A stretch of 64,000 nt of DNA from Gaiellasilicea sp963791905 (lineage in GTDB: Bacteria; Actinomycetota; Thermoleophilia; Gaiellales; Gaiellaceae). The DNA is taken from assembly GCA_963791905.1 (NCBI GenBank), contig CAWBTX010000001.1, positions 200,756 through 264,755 of the forward strand. Reading direction: 5' to 3'. Position numbers and translations under genes: made by a program. How positions within the stretch are numbered: position 1 is the first letter of the stretch; each line of letters begins with the position of its first letter. The notes under the pieces are model-generated. The model had not been told where the DNA came from and made no database searches. It was given only the letters and a program-made list of their open reading frames with translations. Below are positions 37,253 to 45,035 of this stretch, piece after piece.

Positions 37253-39042
37253 CAGTCCTCGATCCCGAGCCCGATCGCGACGGCGAGCGACCCGACCTGC
37301 TCCAGGTCGCCGACGCCCTTGCCGAGCTTGACGCGCGACAGCGGATCGCCGAGACGGACGGGCACGCCAACGAGCCGCTCGAGCTCGGCGCCAAGGCCGC
37401 CGAGATGCGACGTGCCGCCCGTGAGGACGATCTCGCCGATGCCCAGGGAGGCGGGTTGGTTCTGGTAGAACTGGAGCGAGGAGACGAGTTCCCGCGCGAA
37501 GGTATGCAACTGGGCTCGGGCGGCCTCGAGCGCCGTCGCGAGCTGCTCTTCGCTGAAGCCCTGCGGCGGCTCGCCCGCCCCATCGAAAGAGAGCGCGCGC
37601 TTGACGATCTCGGCCTCGCTCGGCGAGGTGTCGAGGGCACGGGCGATGGCGACGTTGAGCGACCAGCCGCCCCACTGGAGCACACGCGTGAACTCGCAGA
37701 TTCGCCCGTCCGAGATCGCAAAGGTGGTGCGGTCGTGCCCGACCGACACGGCAACGATCGCGGCGCGCTCGACGCCGGGGATGGGCTGGTGGTCGGACGA
37801 GGGCTCGGCGAGCGAGCGTAGGAGCGCGAAGGCCTCGAGGTCGATGCCGACGAGCTCGAGACCGGCCTTGCGGCACGCGTCGACGTAGCGGTCGACGAGG
37901 TCGCGGTAGGCGACGACGAGGAGGACGCGCCGCGCCGGCTGGCCTTGGTCGTCGACGAACTCCGAGAGCACCTGGTAGTCGAGGACCGCGTCCTCGAGCG
38001 GGATCGGCAGCACCTCCTGGGCGCGGAACTTGATGGCGTTGTCGAGCTGCCTTCGGGTCCTCGATGCCGACGACGTCGAGGGTGCGGACGCCGATCCGAT
38101 TGTTCGCGATGCCGAGCCGGACGCCCTTGCGCGGCAGGTTGTGGCGCTTGAAGAACTCGCGCAGCGCGACTGCGAGCGCCTCGGGGTCGCGGAGCTCGCC
38201 GCCGACCACGACGCCGTGCTCGAGCGGCGAGGTCACCGCCTGAAGGAGCTGGGGCGAATCGTCGTTCGACACGCGGGCCGCAGCGATCTGTGAGCCGCCG
38301 ACCTTCAGGCCGACGAGCTTCCTGGCGTTCTTCCCACCGCCGCCGAGCTCGGGCCGCGGCAGCGACGGCCGTCCCAGCTTGGGGAGGCCCAGCTTCGGGC
38401 GGCTCGCGCTTCGTCGGCTCGGAGGTCTCGGCCTTGGGACGAGCTCCTCCTGCGGACCGCGGTCGGGCTTCGACCGCTTGAACGAGAGCTCGCGCTTGTA
38501 GAACGGGGCGTTGCCGTCGTCGTCGCTCTTCTGCTTCTTCGGCGCGCGCTCGCGCTTCGGCTTGCGCTCGCGCCGGGGTTTCTCGGCCTTCGGCTTCCGC
38601 TTCAGGGAGATCTCGCGCTTGTAGAACGGGACCTGCGCCTCGGCCTCGTCGTCCGGCAGCTCAGCGCTCGCCGCCGGCGGCAGGCTCGACGTCGGGCTCC
38701 GGCTCGGGCGGCACCGCTGGCACGACCGGGGGCTCGACAGGCGCGGGCAGCTGGATCACGGGCGCAGGCGCACCGAGATCGGGCTCTTGCTCGACGACGG
38801 GCGGCGCCGGCGGTTCGGCCGGCGCGACCACGGGCTCGGAGACCTCCTCGAGCGGCTGCGTCAGCCAGCTGTGGTCGAGCGCGTCGAGCGTCGACTCCAC
38901 CGGCGCGGACTCCTCAGGTGTGGCCCATTGCGAGAGCTCGTGCTCCCAGCCGGAGGCCGGGCCGCTCTCGCCGTCGCCGTCTCGGCTTTCGCTCGAACGA
39001 CGTCTCGGTCCTCCAGCTCGGCGTGATCTCGTCGTGCGACAT
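37252..39042 (-). CDS. pilM: PilM with long disordered N-terminal extension, frameshifted
   Basis: About 597 residues once three +1 shifts are joined (near 39010, 38665 and 38045). The PilM body starts at KLVGLKVGGSQIAAARV (about 250) and holds the actin-like fold, including LPIPLEDAVLDYQVLSE and VLTGGTSHLGGLGAELERL. In front lies an unusual 250-residue region: a Trp/Glu-containing start (MSHDEITPSW), a Pro/Val/Glu-rich part, and a basic part with two repeats PFYKREISLKR and PFYKRELSFKR. PilM binds the N-terminus of PilN. The start is three bases after the pilT stop. Confidence 0.83.
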
Positions 39043-39045
39043 GGC

Positions 39046-40236
39046 CTAGGCGCCGGCGACGCGGAGCGTGTTGTTGAGCGCCGCGGAGACGTCGGGCCCG
39101 AATGGGTCCTCGAAGCCGGCCCGCTCGAGCAGGCCGAACAGCTGCTCCGAGCGGCTCGAAGCGCCCAGCGCGACTTCCTGCGTGATCACCTGACGTAGGA
39201 CGAGCTGCGCGAGCGACTGCTCCATCGTGACCATGCCGCGGCTGGTCGAGGTCTGCATGATCGAGTAGATCTGCTCGACCTTGCCCTGTCGGATCAGGTT
39301 CCGGACGGCGTCGTCGGGCAGCAGGATCTCGAGGGCGGCCGTGCGGCCCTGACCGTCGGCCGTCTTCAGCAGCGCCTGGGCGATCACGCCCTGGAGCGAG
39401 CCGGCGAGCATGATCCGCACCTGCTCCTGCTGTTCTGCCGGGAAGACGTCGATGATGCGGTCGATCGTCCCGGCCGCGCTCTGGGTGTGCAGCGTGCCGA
39501 GCACGAGGTGGCCGGTCTCGGCCGCTGTCAGCGCCGTGCCGATCGTCTCCAGGTCGCGCATCTCGCCGACGAGGATCACGTCCGGGTCCTGGCGGAGCGC
39601 GGCGCGAAGGCCCTCGGCGAAGCTCGTGGCGTCGACGCCGATCTCGCGTTGGTTGACGATGCAGCGCTTGTGCCGATGCACGAACTCGATCGGATCCTCG
39701 ATGGTGAGGATGTGATCGGCGCGGTGGCGGTTGACCTCGTCGATCATCGCCGCGAGCGTCGTGGACTTACCGGACCCCGTCGGGCCGGTGACGAGCACCA
39801 GTCCACGCGGCTGCATTGCGAGCTCAGCAAGCGCGGCCGGCAGGCCGAGCTCCTCGAGCGTCTTCAGCTCCTCGGGGATGACACGGAAGGCGGCGCCGAG
39901 CGACTCGCGCTGGAAGTAGACGTTGACACGGAAGCGGGCGAGTCCGGGCACCGAGTGGGACGTGTCGATCTGGCGCTTGATCTCGAGCTGCTTCTGCTGC
40001 TCCGTGTTGAGGACGCGGTAGAGCAGCTGCTGGGTGTCCTCGCGCGTGAGGGGCGGCATCCCGTCGAGCCGCTCCAGCTCGCCCCGCACGCGCACGGCGG
40101 GGGGCGTTCCGACGGTGAGGTGAAGGTCTGAAGCGCCCCTCGCGACCATCAGGCCGAGCAGGTCGTCGACGGAGCGCGCGGCCGGCGCTGGTGCTGGGGC
40201 CGCAGGGGAATGAGGAGGAGCCGCCGTGCCGTCCAC
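39046..40236 (-). CDS. pilT: Pilus retraction ATPase PilT
   Basis: 396 residues from a GTG. A Pro/Ala-rich start, then the PilT fold: ASDLHLTVG, Walker A GPTGSGKSTT (about 153-162), Asp box, Walker B ILVGEMRD, His box and the AVRNLIRQGK motif of retraction motors. PilT depolymerises the pilus. The GTG lies seven bases after a sigma-28-like -10, so the message is probably leaderless. It leads the pilT-pilM-pilN-pilO operon. Confidence 0.95.
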   Translation of the reverse strand: MDGTAAPPHSPAAPAPAPAARSVDDLLGLMVARGASDLHLTVGTPPAVRVRGELERLDGMPPLTREDTQQLLYRVLNTEQQKQLEIKRQIDTSHSVPGLARFRVNVYFQRESLGAAFRVIPEELKTLEELGLPAALAELAMQPRGLVLVTGPTGSGKSTTLAAMIDEVNRHRADHILTIEDPIEFVHRHKRCIVNQREIGVDATSFAEGLRAALRQDPDVILVGEMRDLETIGTALTAAETGHLVLGTLHTQSAAGTIDRIIDVFPAEQQEQVRIMLAGSLQGVIAQALLKTADGQGRTAALEILLPDDAVRNLIRQGKVEQIYSIMQTSTSRGMVTMEQSLAQLVLRQVITQEVALGASSRSEQLFGLLERAGFEDPFGPDVSAALNNTLRVAGA

Positions 40237-40243
40237 GCTCGGG

Positions 40244-40271
40244 CTATCGGCAGCCGCTCGGGGGAACTTAA
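40244..40271 (-). promoter_or_regulatory. Sigma-28-like promoter of pilT
   Basis: TTAAG at 40271-40267, a 15-base spacer and GCCGATAG at 40251-40244, seven bases before the pilT GTG. TTAAGTTC is close to the FliA -35 TAAAGTTT. Confidence 0.75.
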
Positions 40272-40445
40272 GCGAGGGATCGACGGGGCTCCGATGGGTG
40301 GCGTCGAGGGCCGATATCCCCCGCGGTGAGGGATGCCGCGGGTGAATCGTTCACTCAATCGGGGGGTCAACTCGGGGACGCCGATACCCGATGTCGGACG
40401 GGCCACCGCAGTACCCCGACGTTCCCTCGTCCAAGGAGACTCACA

Positions 40446-40904
40446 ATGCTTTCAGCGCTACAGCGGCGCATGAGCGCTAGGAGCGAGAAGGGCTTCACCC
40501 TGATCGAGCTCCTGGTCGTCATCATCATCATCGGCATCCTGCTCGCGATCGCCGTGCCGTCCTACCTCGGCTTCCGCGACCGGGCGACGAAGTCGGCCAA
40601 CCAGGCCAACATCCGTGCCGCGATCCCGTCCGTCGAGACCTACTCGGCCGACAACAACGGCACCACCACCGACTCCGACACCGTCGACACGACGACCGGC
40701 TACCAGGGCATGACCCTCGGCGAGCTCGACGACATCGACGCCGGTATCGCGCCTGGCCTCCGCGTCACCGTCCCCGCCGGCGCGGCCGGCCAGACGCAGT
40801 ACTGCATCGAGTACGGCGCCAACGGGACCACCTTCGAATACAAGTACTCGATCGGGCTCGCCGCCCCTGCGGTCAACGGCCAGATCGTCCAGGCCTCCTG
40901 CTGA
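40446..40904 (+). CDS. Major type IV prepilin, copy 1
   Basis: 152 residues from the ATG at 40446 with AAGGAGACTCACA upstream. The leader MLSALQRRMSARSEKG is cut before FTLIELLVVIIIIGILLAIAVPSYLGF, a classical type IVa prepilin start. The globular part (about 40-152) has a C-terminal cysteine pair (QYCIEYGAN and QASC). Two GCCGATA words lie upstream (40310-40317, 40380-40387) but neither has a -35 at the right spacing, so its promoter type is open. Confidence 0.95.
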   Translation: MLSALQRRMSARSEKGFTLIELLVVIIIIGILLAIAVPSYLGFRDRATKSANQANIRAAIPSVETYSADNNGTTTDSDTVDTTTGYQGMTLGELDDIDAGIAPGLRVTVPAGAAGQTQYCIEYGANGTTFEYKYSIGLAAPAVNGQIVQASC

Positions 40905-40939
40905 TCCGGAGAGCCGCTCTGCTCGGAACGACCACCACT

Positions 40940-40961
40940 GAGGCGCGGGAGACCGCGCCTC
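40940..40961 (+). terminator. Hairpin between the two pilin genes
   Basis: GAGGCGCGG at 40940-40948 pairs with CCGCGCCTC at 40953-40961 over a 4-base loop. It has no T-tract, so it may only attenuate or protect the 3' end of the first pilin message. Confidence 0.5.
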
Positions 40962-41005
40962 GGTGCATCACCCACACCCCGCCACCACCGAAGGAGAAAA
41001 CAACC

Positions 41006-41465
41006 GTGCTGACCGCACTCCAGCGCCGCCTCGACGCCAGAAGCGAGAAGGGCTTCACCCTGATCGAGCTTCTGGTCGTCATCATCATCATCGGCATCCT
41101 GCTCGCGATCGCCGTGCCGTCCTACCTCGGCTTCCGCGACCGGGCGACGAAGTCGGCCAACCAGGCCAACATCCGTGCCGCGATCCCGTCCGTCGAGACC
41201 TACTCGGCCGACAACAACGGCACCACCACCGACTCCGACACCGTCGACACCACCACGGGTTACCAGGGCATGATCCTGGCGGAGCTTCAAGAGATCGACG
41301 CCGGTATCGCGCCTGGTCTCCGCATCTCCGTCCCCGCCGGTGCGGCCGGCCAGACGCAGTACTGCATCGAGTACGGCGCCAACGGCTCGCACGTTCGAGT
41401 ACAAGTACTCGATCGGACTTGCGGCTCCCGCAGTCAACGGCCAGATCGTCCAGGGCACCTGCTAA
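41006..41465 (+). CDS. Major type IV prepilin, copy 2, frameshifted near its end
   Basis: About 153 residues from the GTG at 41006. The first 90 residues after the leader are almost the same as in copy 1; bases 41042-41250 match 40482-40690 with one change. Near 41389 the frame shifts by one base (or by two lost bases); joined, the tail reads TFEYKYSIGLAAPAVNGQIVQGTC, as in copy 1. A strong terminator follows. Probably a second major pilin or an alternative form. Confidence 0.88.
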
Positions 41466-41480
41466 TCGGATGACCTGTCC

Positions 41481-41519
41481 GGAGCAAGGGCGGCTGCGTC
41501 TCGCGGCCGCCCTTGCTCC
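41481..41519 (+). terminator. Terminator after pilin copy 2
   Basis: GGAGCAAGGGCGGC at 41481-41494 pairs perfectly with the sequence at 41506-41519, with an 11-base loop. It ends exactly where the -35 of the next promoter begins (41520), so one unit stops and the next starts without a gap. Confidence 0.75.
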
Positions 41520-41547
41520 TTGAGAACCCCCTCACCACAGCCGATAG
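41520..41547 (+). promoter_or_regulatory. Sigma-28-like promoter of the thioredoxin-fold gene
   Basis: TTGAG at 41520-41524, a 15-base spacer and GCCGATAG at 41540-41547. The -10 ends eight bases before the ATG at 41556, giving a leaderless or near-leaderless message. Confidence 0.7.
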
Positions 41548-41555
41548 ACACTGCG

Positions 41556-42137
41556 ATGGAGAAGGTCAGCCAGCCCGTTCGGATCTTCGCGCTCGTGGCC
41601 GCCCTCGCGGCGGTCGGCGGGGCGCTCTTCATGTTCACGCAGGGCCGCGGTGCAACCGAGACGGCGCCGATCCCGGTGCCCCGGCCGACGCCGCCGGCGA
41701 AGCCGTCGCAGGTGTCCGTCCCCGCGACGCCGAGCTCGGCGTCCAAGCCTGCGAAGGCGGTCAACGCCGCGAAGCCGGCAAAGCCTGCGCCGACGCCTGC
41801 CGTCAAGCCCGCGCTGCCGCCGAGCGGCTTCCCGGTCGCGGTCGACAAGGCGTTCGCCAAGCACGAGGTCATCGTCGTCTCGCTCGTCGTCCCGGGCGCG
41901 CGTGTGGACGAGCTCGCCGCCGCCGAGGCGCGCGAGGGCGCGAAGGCCGGCGGTGTCGGCTTCCTCGCGCTCAACGTCCTGAACGAAGACGTGGCCCATG
42001 CGCTGCTTACGAAGCTCGAGGGCGCCGAGGATCCTTCGCTCCTGGTCGTGCGGCGTCCGGGCGAGGTCGTCCTCCAGCTTCAGGGTTTCGTCGACCGCCA
42101 GACGGTCGCCCAGGCTGCGGCAAACGCCTCGTCGTGA
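41556..42137 (+). CDS. Membrane-anchored thioredoxin-fold-like protein lacking CxxC
   Basis: 193 residues. One membrane helix (about 8-28), a 60-residue linker of Pro, Ala and Lys, then a domain of about 95 residues with the order of a thioredoxin fold: strand VIVVSLVVPGARVD, helix, strand VGFLALNV, helix, then PSLLVVRRPGEVVLQLQGFVD. No cysteines are present, so it cannot be a classic thiol oxidoreductase. The fold call is inference. It probably assists pilus assembly or acts as a structural part; its promoter is shared with the pilus genes. Confidence 0.72.
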   Translation: MEKVSQPVRIFALVAALAAVGGALFMFTQGRGATETAPIPVPRPTPPAKPSQVSVPATPSSASKPAKAVNAAKPAKPAPTPAVKPALPPSGFPVAVDKAFAKHEVIVVSLVVPGARVDELAAAEAREGAKAGGVGFLALNVLNEDVAHALLTKLEGAEDPSLLVVRRPGEVVLQLQGFVDRQTVAQAAANASS

Positions 42138-42400
42138 GCACGTCGGAGAGCGGCCCGCGCGAGCTGTTCGTCCGGCACGCGCGTAGGGACGGCCGCTCCG
42201 TCGCGTTCCTCCGCGCCGTCGACTACGGCGACTCCTGTGTCGTCGAGGCCGAGGTCTACCCCACCCGCAACGGCAACGTCGAGTCCGAGGCCCTCCACCC
42301 CGGCCCGTACACGTTCCCGGACGCGCAGCAGGCGACGAGCTTCGTCACCGAGGCGGTCGAGGCGCTGATGATCCTCGGCTGCGACGTGCAGGCCCAGTAG
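42134..42400 (+). CDS. Small conserved-looking protein of unknown function
   Basis: 88 residues from a GTG that overlaps the previous stop by four bases. Soluble, beta-strand then helix (VAFLRAVDYGDSCVVEAEVYP ... ATSFVTEAVEALMILGCDVQ), with two cysteines. I do not recognise it. Coupling to the thioredoxin-fold gene suggests a shared role in the pilus system. Confidence 0.7.
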   Translation: MSTSESGPRELFVRHARRDGRSVAFLRAVDYGDSCVVEAEVYPTRNGNVESEALHPGPYTFPDAQQATSFVTEAVEALMILGCDVQAQ

Positions 42401-42422
42401 CGCAGCGCAGAGCGCTGCGCTA
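42398..42422. terminator. Two-way terminator between convergent genes
   Basis: TAGCGCAGCGC at 42398-42408 pairs with GCGCTGCGCTA at 42412-42422 over a 3-base loop. The stem contains the stop codons of both the 88-residue gene and pilB. There is no T-tract. Confidence 0.6.
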
Positions 42423-44218
42423 GACGAGGACGCGGGCGAGCTCTTCGACCGACGTGAGGCCGGCGGCGACCTTCGCCAGGCCGTCGTCCCAGAGGGAGCG
42501 CATGCCGGCCTCGATCGCGGCCCGCTCGACCTCCTCGCGGCTCGCCCGGGCGACCGCGAGCTGCGCGATCGTCTCGTTCATCGTCAGCAGCTGGTAGACG
42601 CCGACGCGGCCCTTGTAGCCCGTCTGGCCGCAACGCGGGCAGCCGCGCTTGCGGTGGAAGGCCATGCCGTCCGAGGCGAGGGCCACCTCGGCCGACACCC
42701 GCGACGAGAGCAGCTCCTCCGTGGACGGCTGATACATCTCGCAGCAGTGCGCACAGAGCTTGCGCGCGAGCCGCTGCGCGAGCACGCCGGTCACGGCGGC
42801 GCCGGTGAGGAAGGGCTCGACGCCCATCTCGTTCAGGCGAGTGATCGCGCCCGGGGCGTCGTTCGTGTGCAGGGTCGAGAGCACGAAGTGGCCCGTGAGC
42901 GCCGCCTCGATCGAGATCTTGGCGGTCTCGCCGTCACGGATCTCGCCCACCATCACCACGTCCGGGTCGGAACGGAGGATCGAGCGGAGCGCCGAGGCGA
43001 ACGTGAGCCCGGCGCGGTTGTTGATCTGCACCTGGTTGACGCCGGCGAGCCGGTACTCGACCGGATCCTCGACCGTGATGATGTTCACCTCGGGCCTGTT
43101 GATCGTGCTCAGGCCGGCGTAGAGCGTGGTCGACTTACCCGAGCCGGTCGGCCCCGTCACGAGCAGCGCGCCGGTCGGGCGCTTGAGGATCTCGGCGATC
43201 TTGTCGCGCATCTCGTCGGCGAGGCCGAGCTCCTCGAGCGTCGGCGCGCGCCGCGACTTGTCGAGGAGGCGCATGACCACCTTCTCGCCGTCGACGGTCG
43301 GCAGCGTCGCGACGCGGATGTCGAGCATCCGGCCGGCAGCCTGCGCATTCAGCGAGATGCGGCCGTCCTGCGGCTTGCGGCGCTCGGCGATGTCGAGCTT
43401 CGCGAGCACCTTGAGACGCGTGGTCACGCCCGGCGTCATCCGCTTCGGGATGCGCTGCACCTCCTGCAGCACGCCGTCCACGCGGAAGCGGACGACGAGC
43501 GCGTCCTCCTGCGGCTCGAAGTGAACGTCGGATGCGCCGTCCTCGGCCGCCTGGAAGATGACGGAGTTGACGAGCCGGACGAGCGGCGCGTCCGAGATGC
43601 CGTCCTCGGCCTCGAGATCGTCGCCTCCCGCCTCGTCCTCGTCCTCGAGCTCGTCCTGTGCCTCCTCGAGCACCGCGCGCGCGCCGAACGCCTCGGCGGC
43701 CCGAACCATGCGCTTGATCTCGGCCAGTACGTCGTCGCGCGAGGCGACGCCGACGTCGATCGGGTAGCGCGTCGCGAGCCTGAGCTCGTCGATGCCGTGG
43801 ATGTTGCCTGGGTCGGCAATGGCGATCCTGAGCGTGCCGTTGTCGAGCGCGTACGGAATCGCGACGACGCGCTCGAGCACGTGCAGCGGCACCGCCTGCG
43901 AGGCCTCCTTGTCGACTCCGGCGAGCGCGAGATCCACGAGCGGTACCTGGTAGCGAACGGCGAGTGTTCGGGCGATCCCCTCGCCGGAGGCGACGCCCTC
44001 GTCGACCATCGCCTGCGTGATCGAGCCCTGCGCGGCTCGGCTACGGACGAGTGCGAGCTTGTCGGCCGCGACGAGCCCGTCGCCGCCAGCAGGTCGACGA
44101 CGAGCTCCGTCACGACGTTCAACGACATGCTGGACTGGAATGGCTGAACGTCCGGGGCGGCCACCTCAGCCCCGGCCTTGCCGGGCGTGCGCAGAGTTGA
44201 CGGATGCTCGGTGGCCAT
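42420..44218 (-). CDS. pilB: Pilus extension ATPase PilB, frameshifted near its start
   Basis: About 600 residues once a -1 shift near 44090 is joined; the first 40 residues (MATEHPSTLRTPGK ... VTELVVDLLAA) are in one frame, the rest in another. An N-terminal T2SSE_N domain (about 50-190), then the motor: Walker A GPTGSGKSTT, Asp box, Walker B VVMVGEIRDGE, and the tetracysteine zinc site CAHCCE ... CPRCG typical of PilB/GspE. It polymerises the pilus. A GAGGG site and a sigma-28-like promoter lie before the ATG. Confidence 0.93.
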
Positions 44219-44232
44219 ATCCCTCGATCGAG

Positions 44233-44260
44233 TTATCGGCAGCGCTCAGACGGGCCTTGA
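44233..44260 (-). promoter_or_regulatory. Sigma-28-like promoter of pilB
   Basis: TCAAG at 44260-44256, a 15-base spacer and a perfect GCCGATAA at 44240-44233. The -10 ends 14 bases before the pilB ATG. It lies between the end of pilD and pilB, so pilB is its own unit. Confidence 0.78.
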
Positions 44261-44273
44261 GCGCGCCCGGCTC

Positions 44274-45020
44274 CTACAGCAGGTCGAGGTACGCCTCGAG
44301 CAGGCGATCGCCCACGAACAGGGCGACCAGCCCGCCGAACGCCAGGAACGGGCCGAACGGGATCCCCATCTTGCGGGCGGCCTTCCCGTGGCGTGCGAGC
44401 AGGACGATCGAGGGGACGAGCGCGGCGATCATCCCGACCATCAGGGCGACCGGGACGGTCCGGCCGAGCATCGCCCCGAGCAGGAGCGCGAACTTGACGT
44501 CGCCCATGCCCATCCCGGCCGGGTAGGCGACCGCGGCGATGAAGAGGAAGAAGCACGCGCCGAGCGCGCCGAGCAACCACTCCGGGCTCGGCTCGAGCAC
44601 GGTCTGCGCCACGAGCACGATCGCCGCGGCGGGCAGGACGATCACGTTCGGGATGATCCGATGCGCCAGGTCGATCGCCGAGACGGTGACGAGCACGGCG
44701 CAGAAGAACGACGCCACGAACGCCTCGGCCGTGAGCCCGAACGCGAAGAAGCAGGCCGTGATCAGCACCGCCGTGACGAGCTCCACCGCCGGGTAGACGA
44801 GGCCGATCCTCGTCCCGCAGCCGGCGCAGCGACCGCGCAGCACGAGATAGGAGACGACCGGGATGTTCTCGTGCCACGAGAGCTCGCGCCCGCAGCTCAT
44901 GCACGCCGACCCCGGGCTGACGATCGACCGCTGCAGCGGCACGCGCGCGGCAACGACGTTCAGGAAGCTGCCGAGCGCGAGGCCCGGGACGAAGGTGACG
45001 GCGGCGAGGGAGAGGCTCAT
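44274..45020 (-). CDS. pilD: Prepilin peptidase / N-methylase PilD
   Basis: 248 residues with about seven membrane helices. The cytoplasmic zinc site CMSCG ... CAGCG lies between helices 1 and 2. The catalytic aspartates are in SAIDLAHRIIPN (near 115) and GMGDVKFALLLG (near 173). It cleaves the leaders of the pilins in this locus and methylates the new N-terminal Phe. It is the last gene of the pilT2 operon, 15 bases after the PilX-like gene. Confidence 0.95.
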   Translation of the reverse strand: MSLSLAAVTFVPGLALGSFLNVVAARVPLQRSIVSPGSACMSCGRELSWHENIPVVSYLVLRGRCAGCGTRIGLVYPAVELVTAVLITACFFAFGLTAEAFVASFFCAVLVTVSAIDLAHRIIPNVIVLPAAAIVLVAQTVLEPSPEWLLGALGACFFLFIAAVAYPAGMGMGDVKFALLLGAMLGRTVPVALMVGMIAALVPSIVLLARHGKAARKMGIPFGPFLAFGGLVALFVGDRLLEAYLDLL

Positions 45021-45035
45021 GTGGCTACTCGGGCA

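Noticed and set aside
40310..40387. GCCGATAT and GCCGATAC boxes before the first major pilin
   Set aside because: Neither has a T-N-AAG-like -35 at 15 bases; counted as weak and left out of the six-site set.
40250..40445. Cyclic di-GMP riboswitch before the pilin genes
   Set aside because: I looked for the conserved core and tetraloop-receptor pattern and saw none.
41380..41400. Programmed frameshift in pilin copy 2
   Set aside because: No slippery heptamer or downstream structure specific to the site; copy 1 reads through without it, and many other genes nearby have similar shifts.
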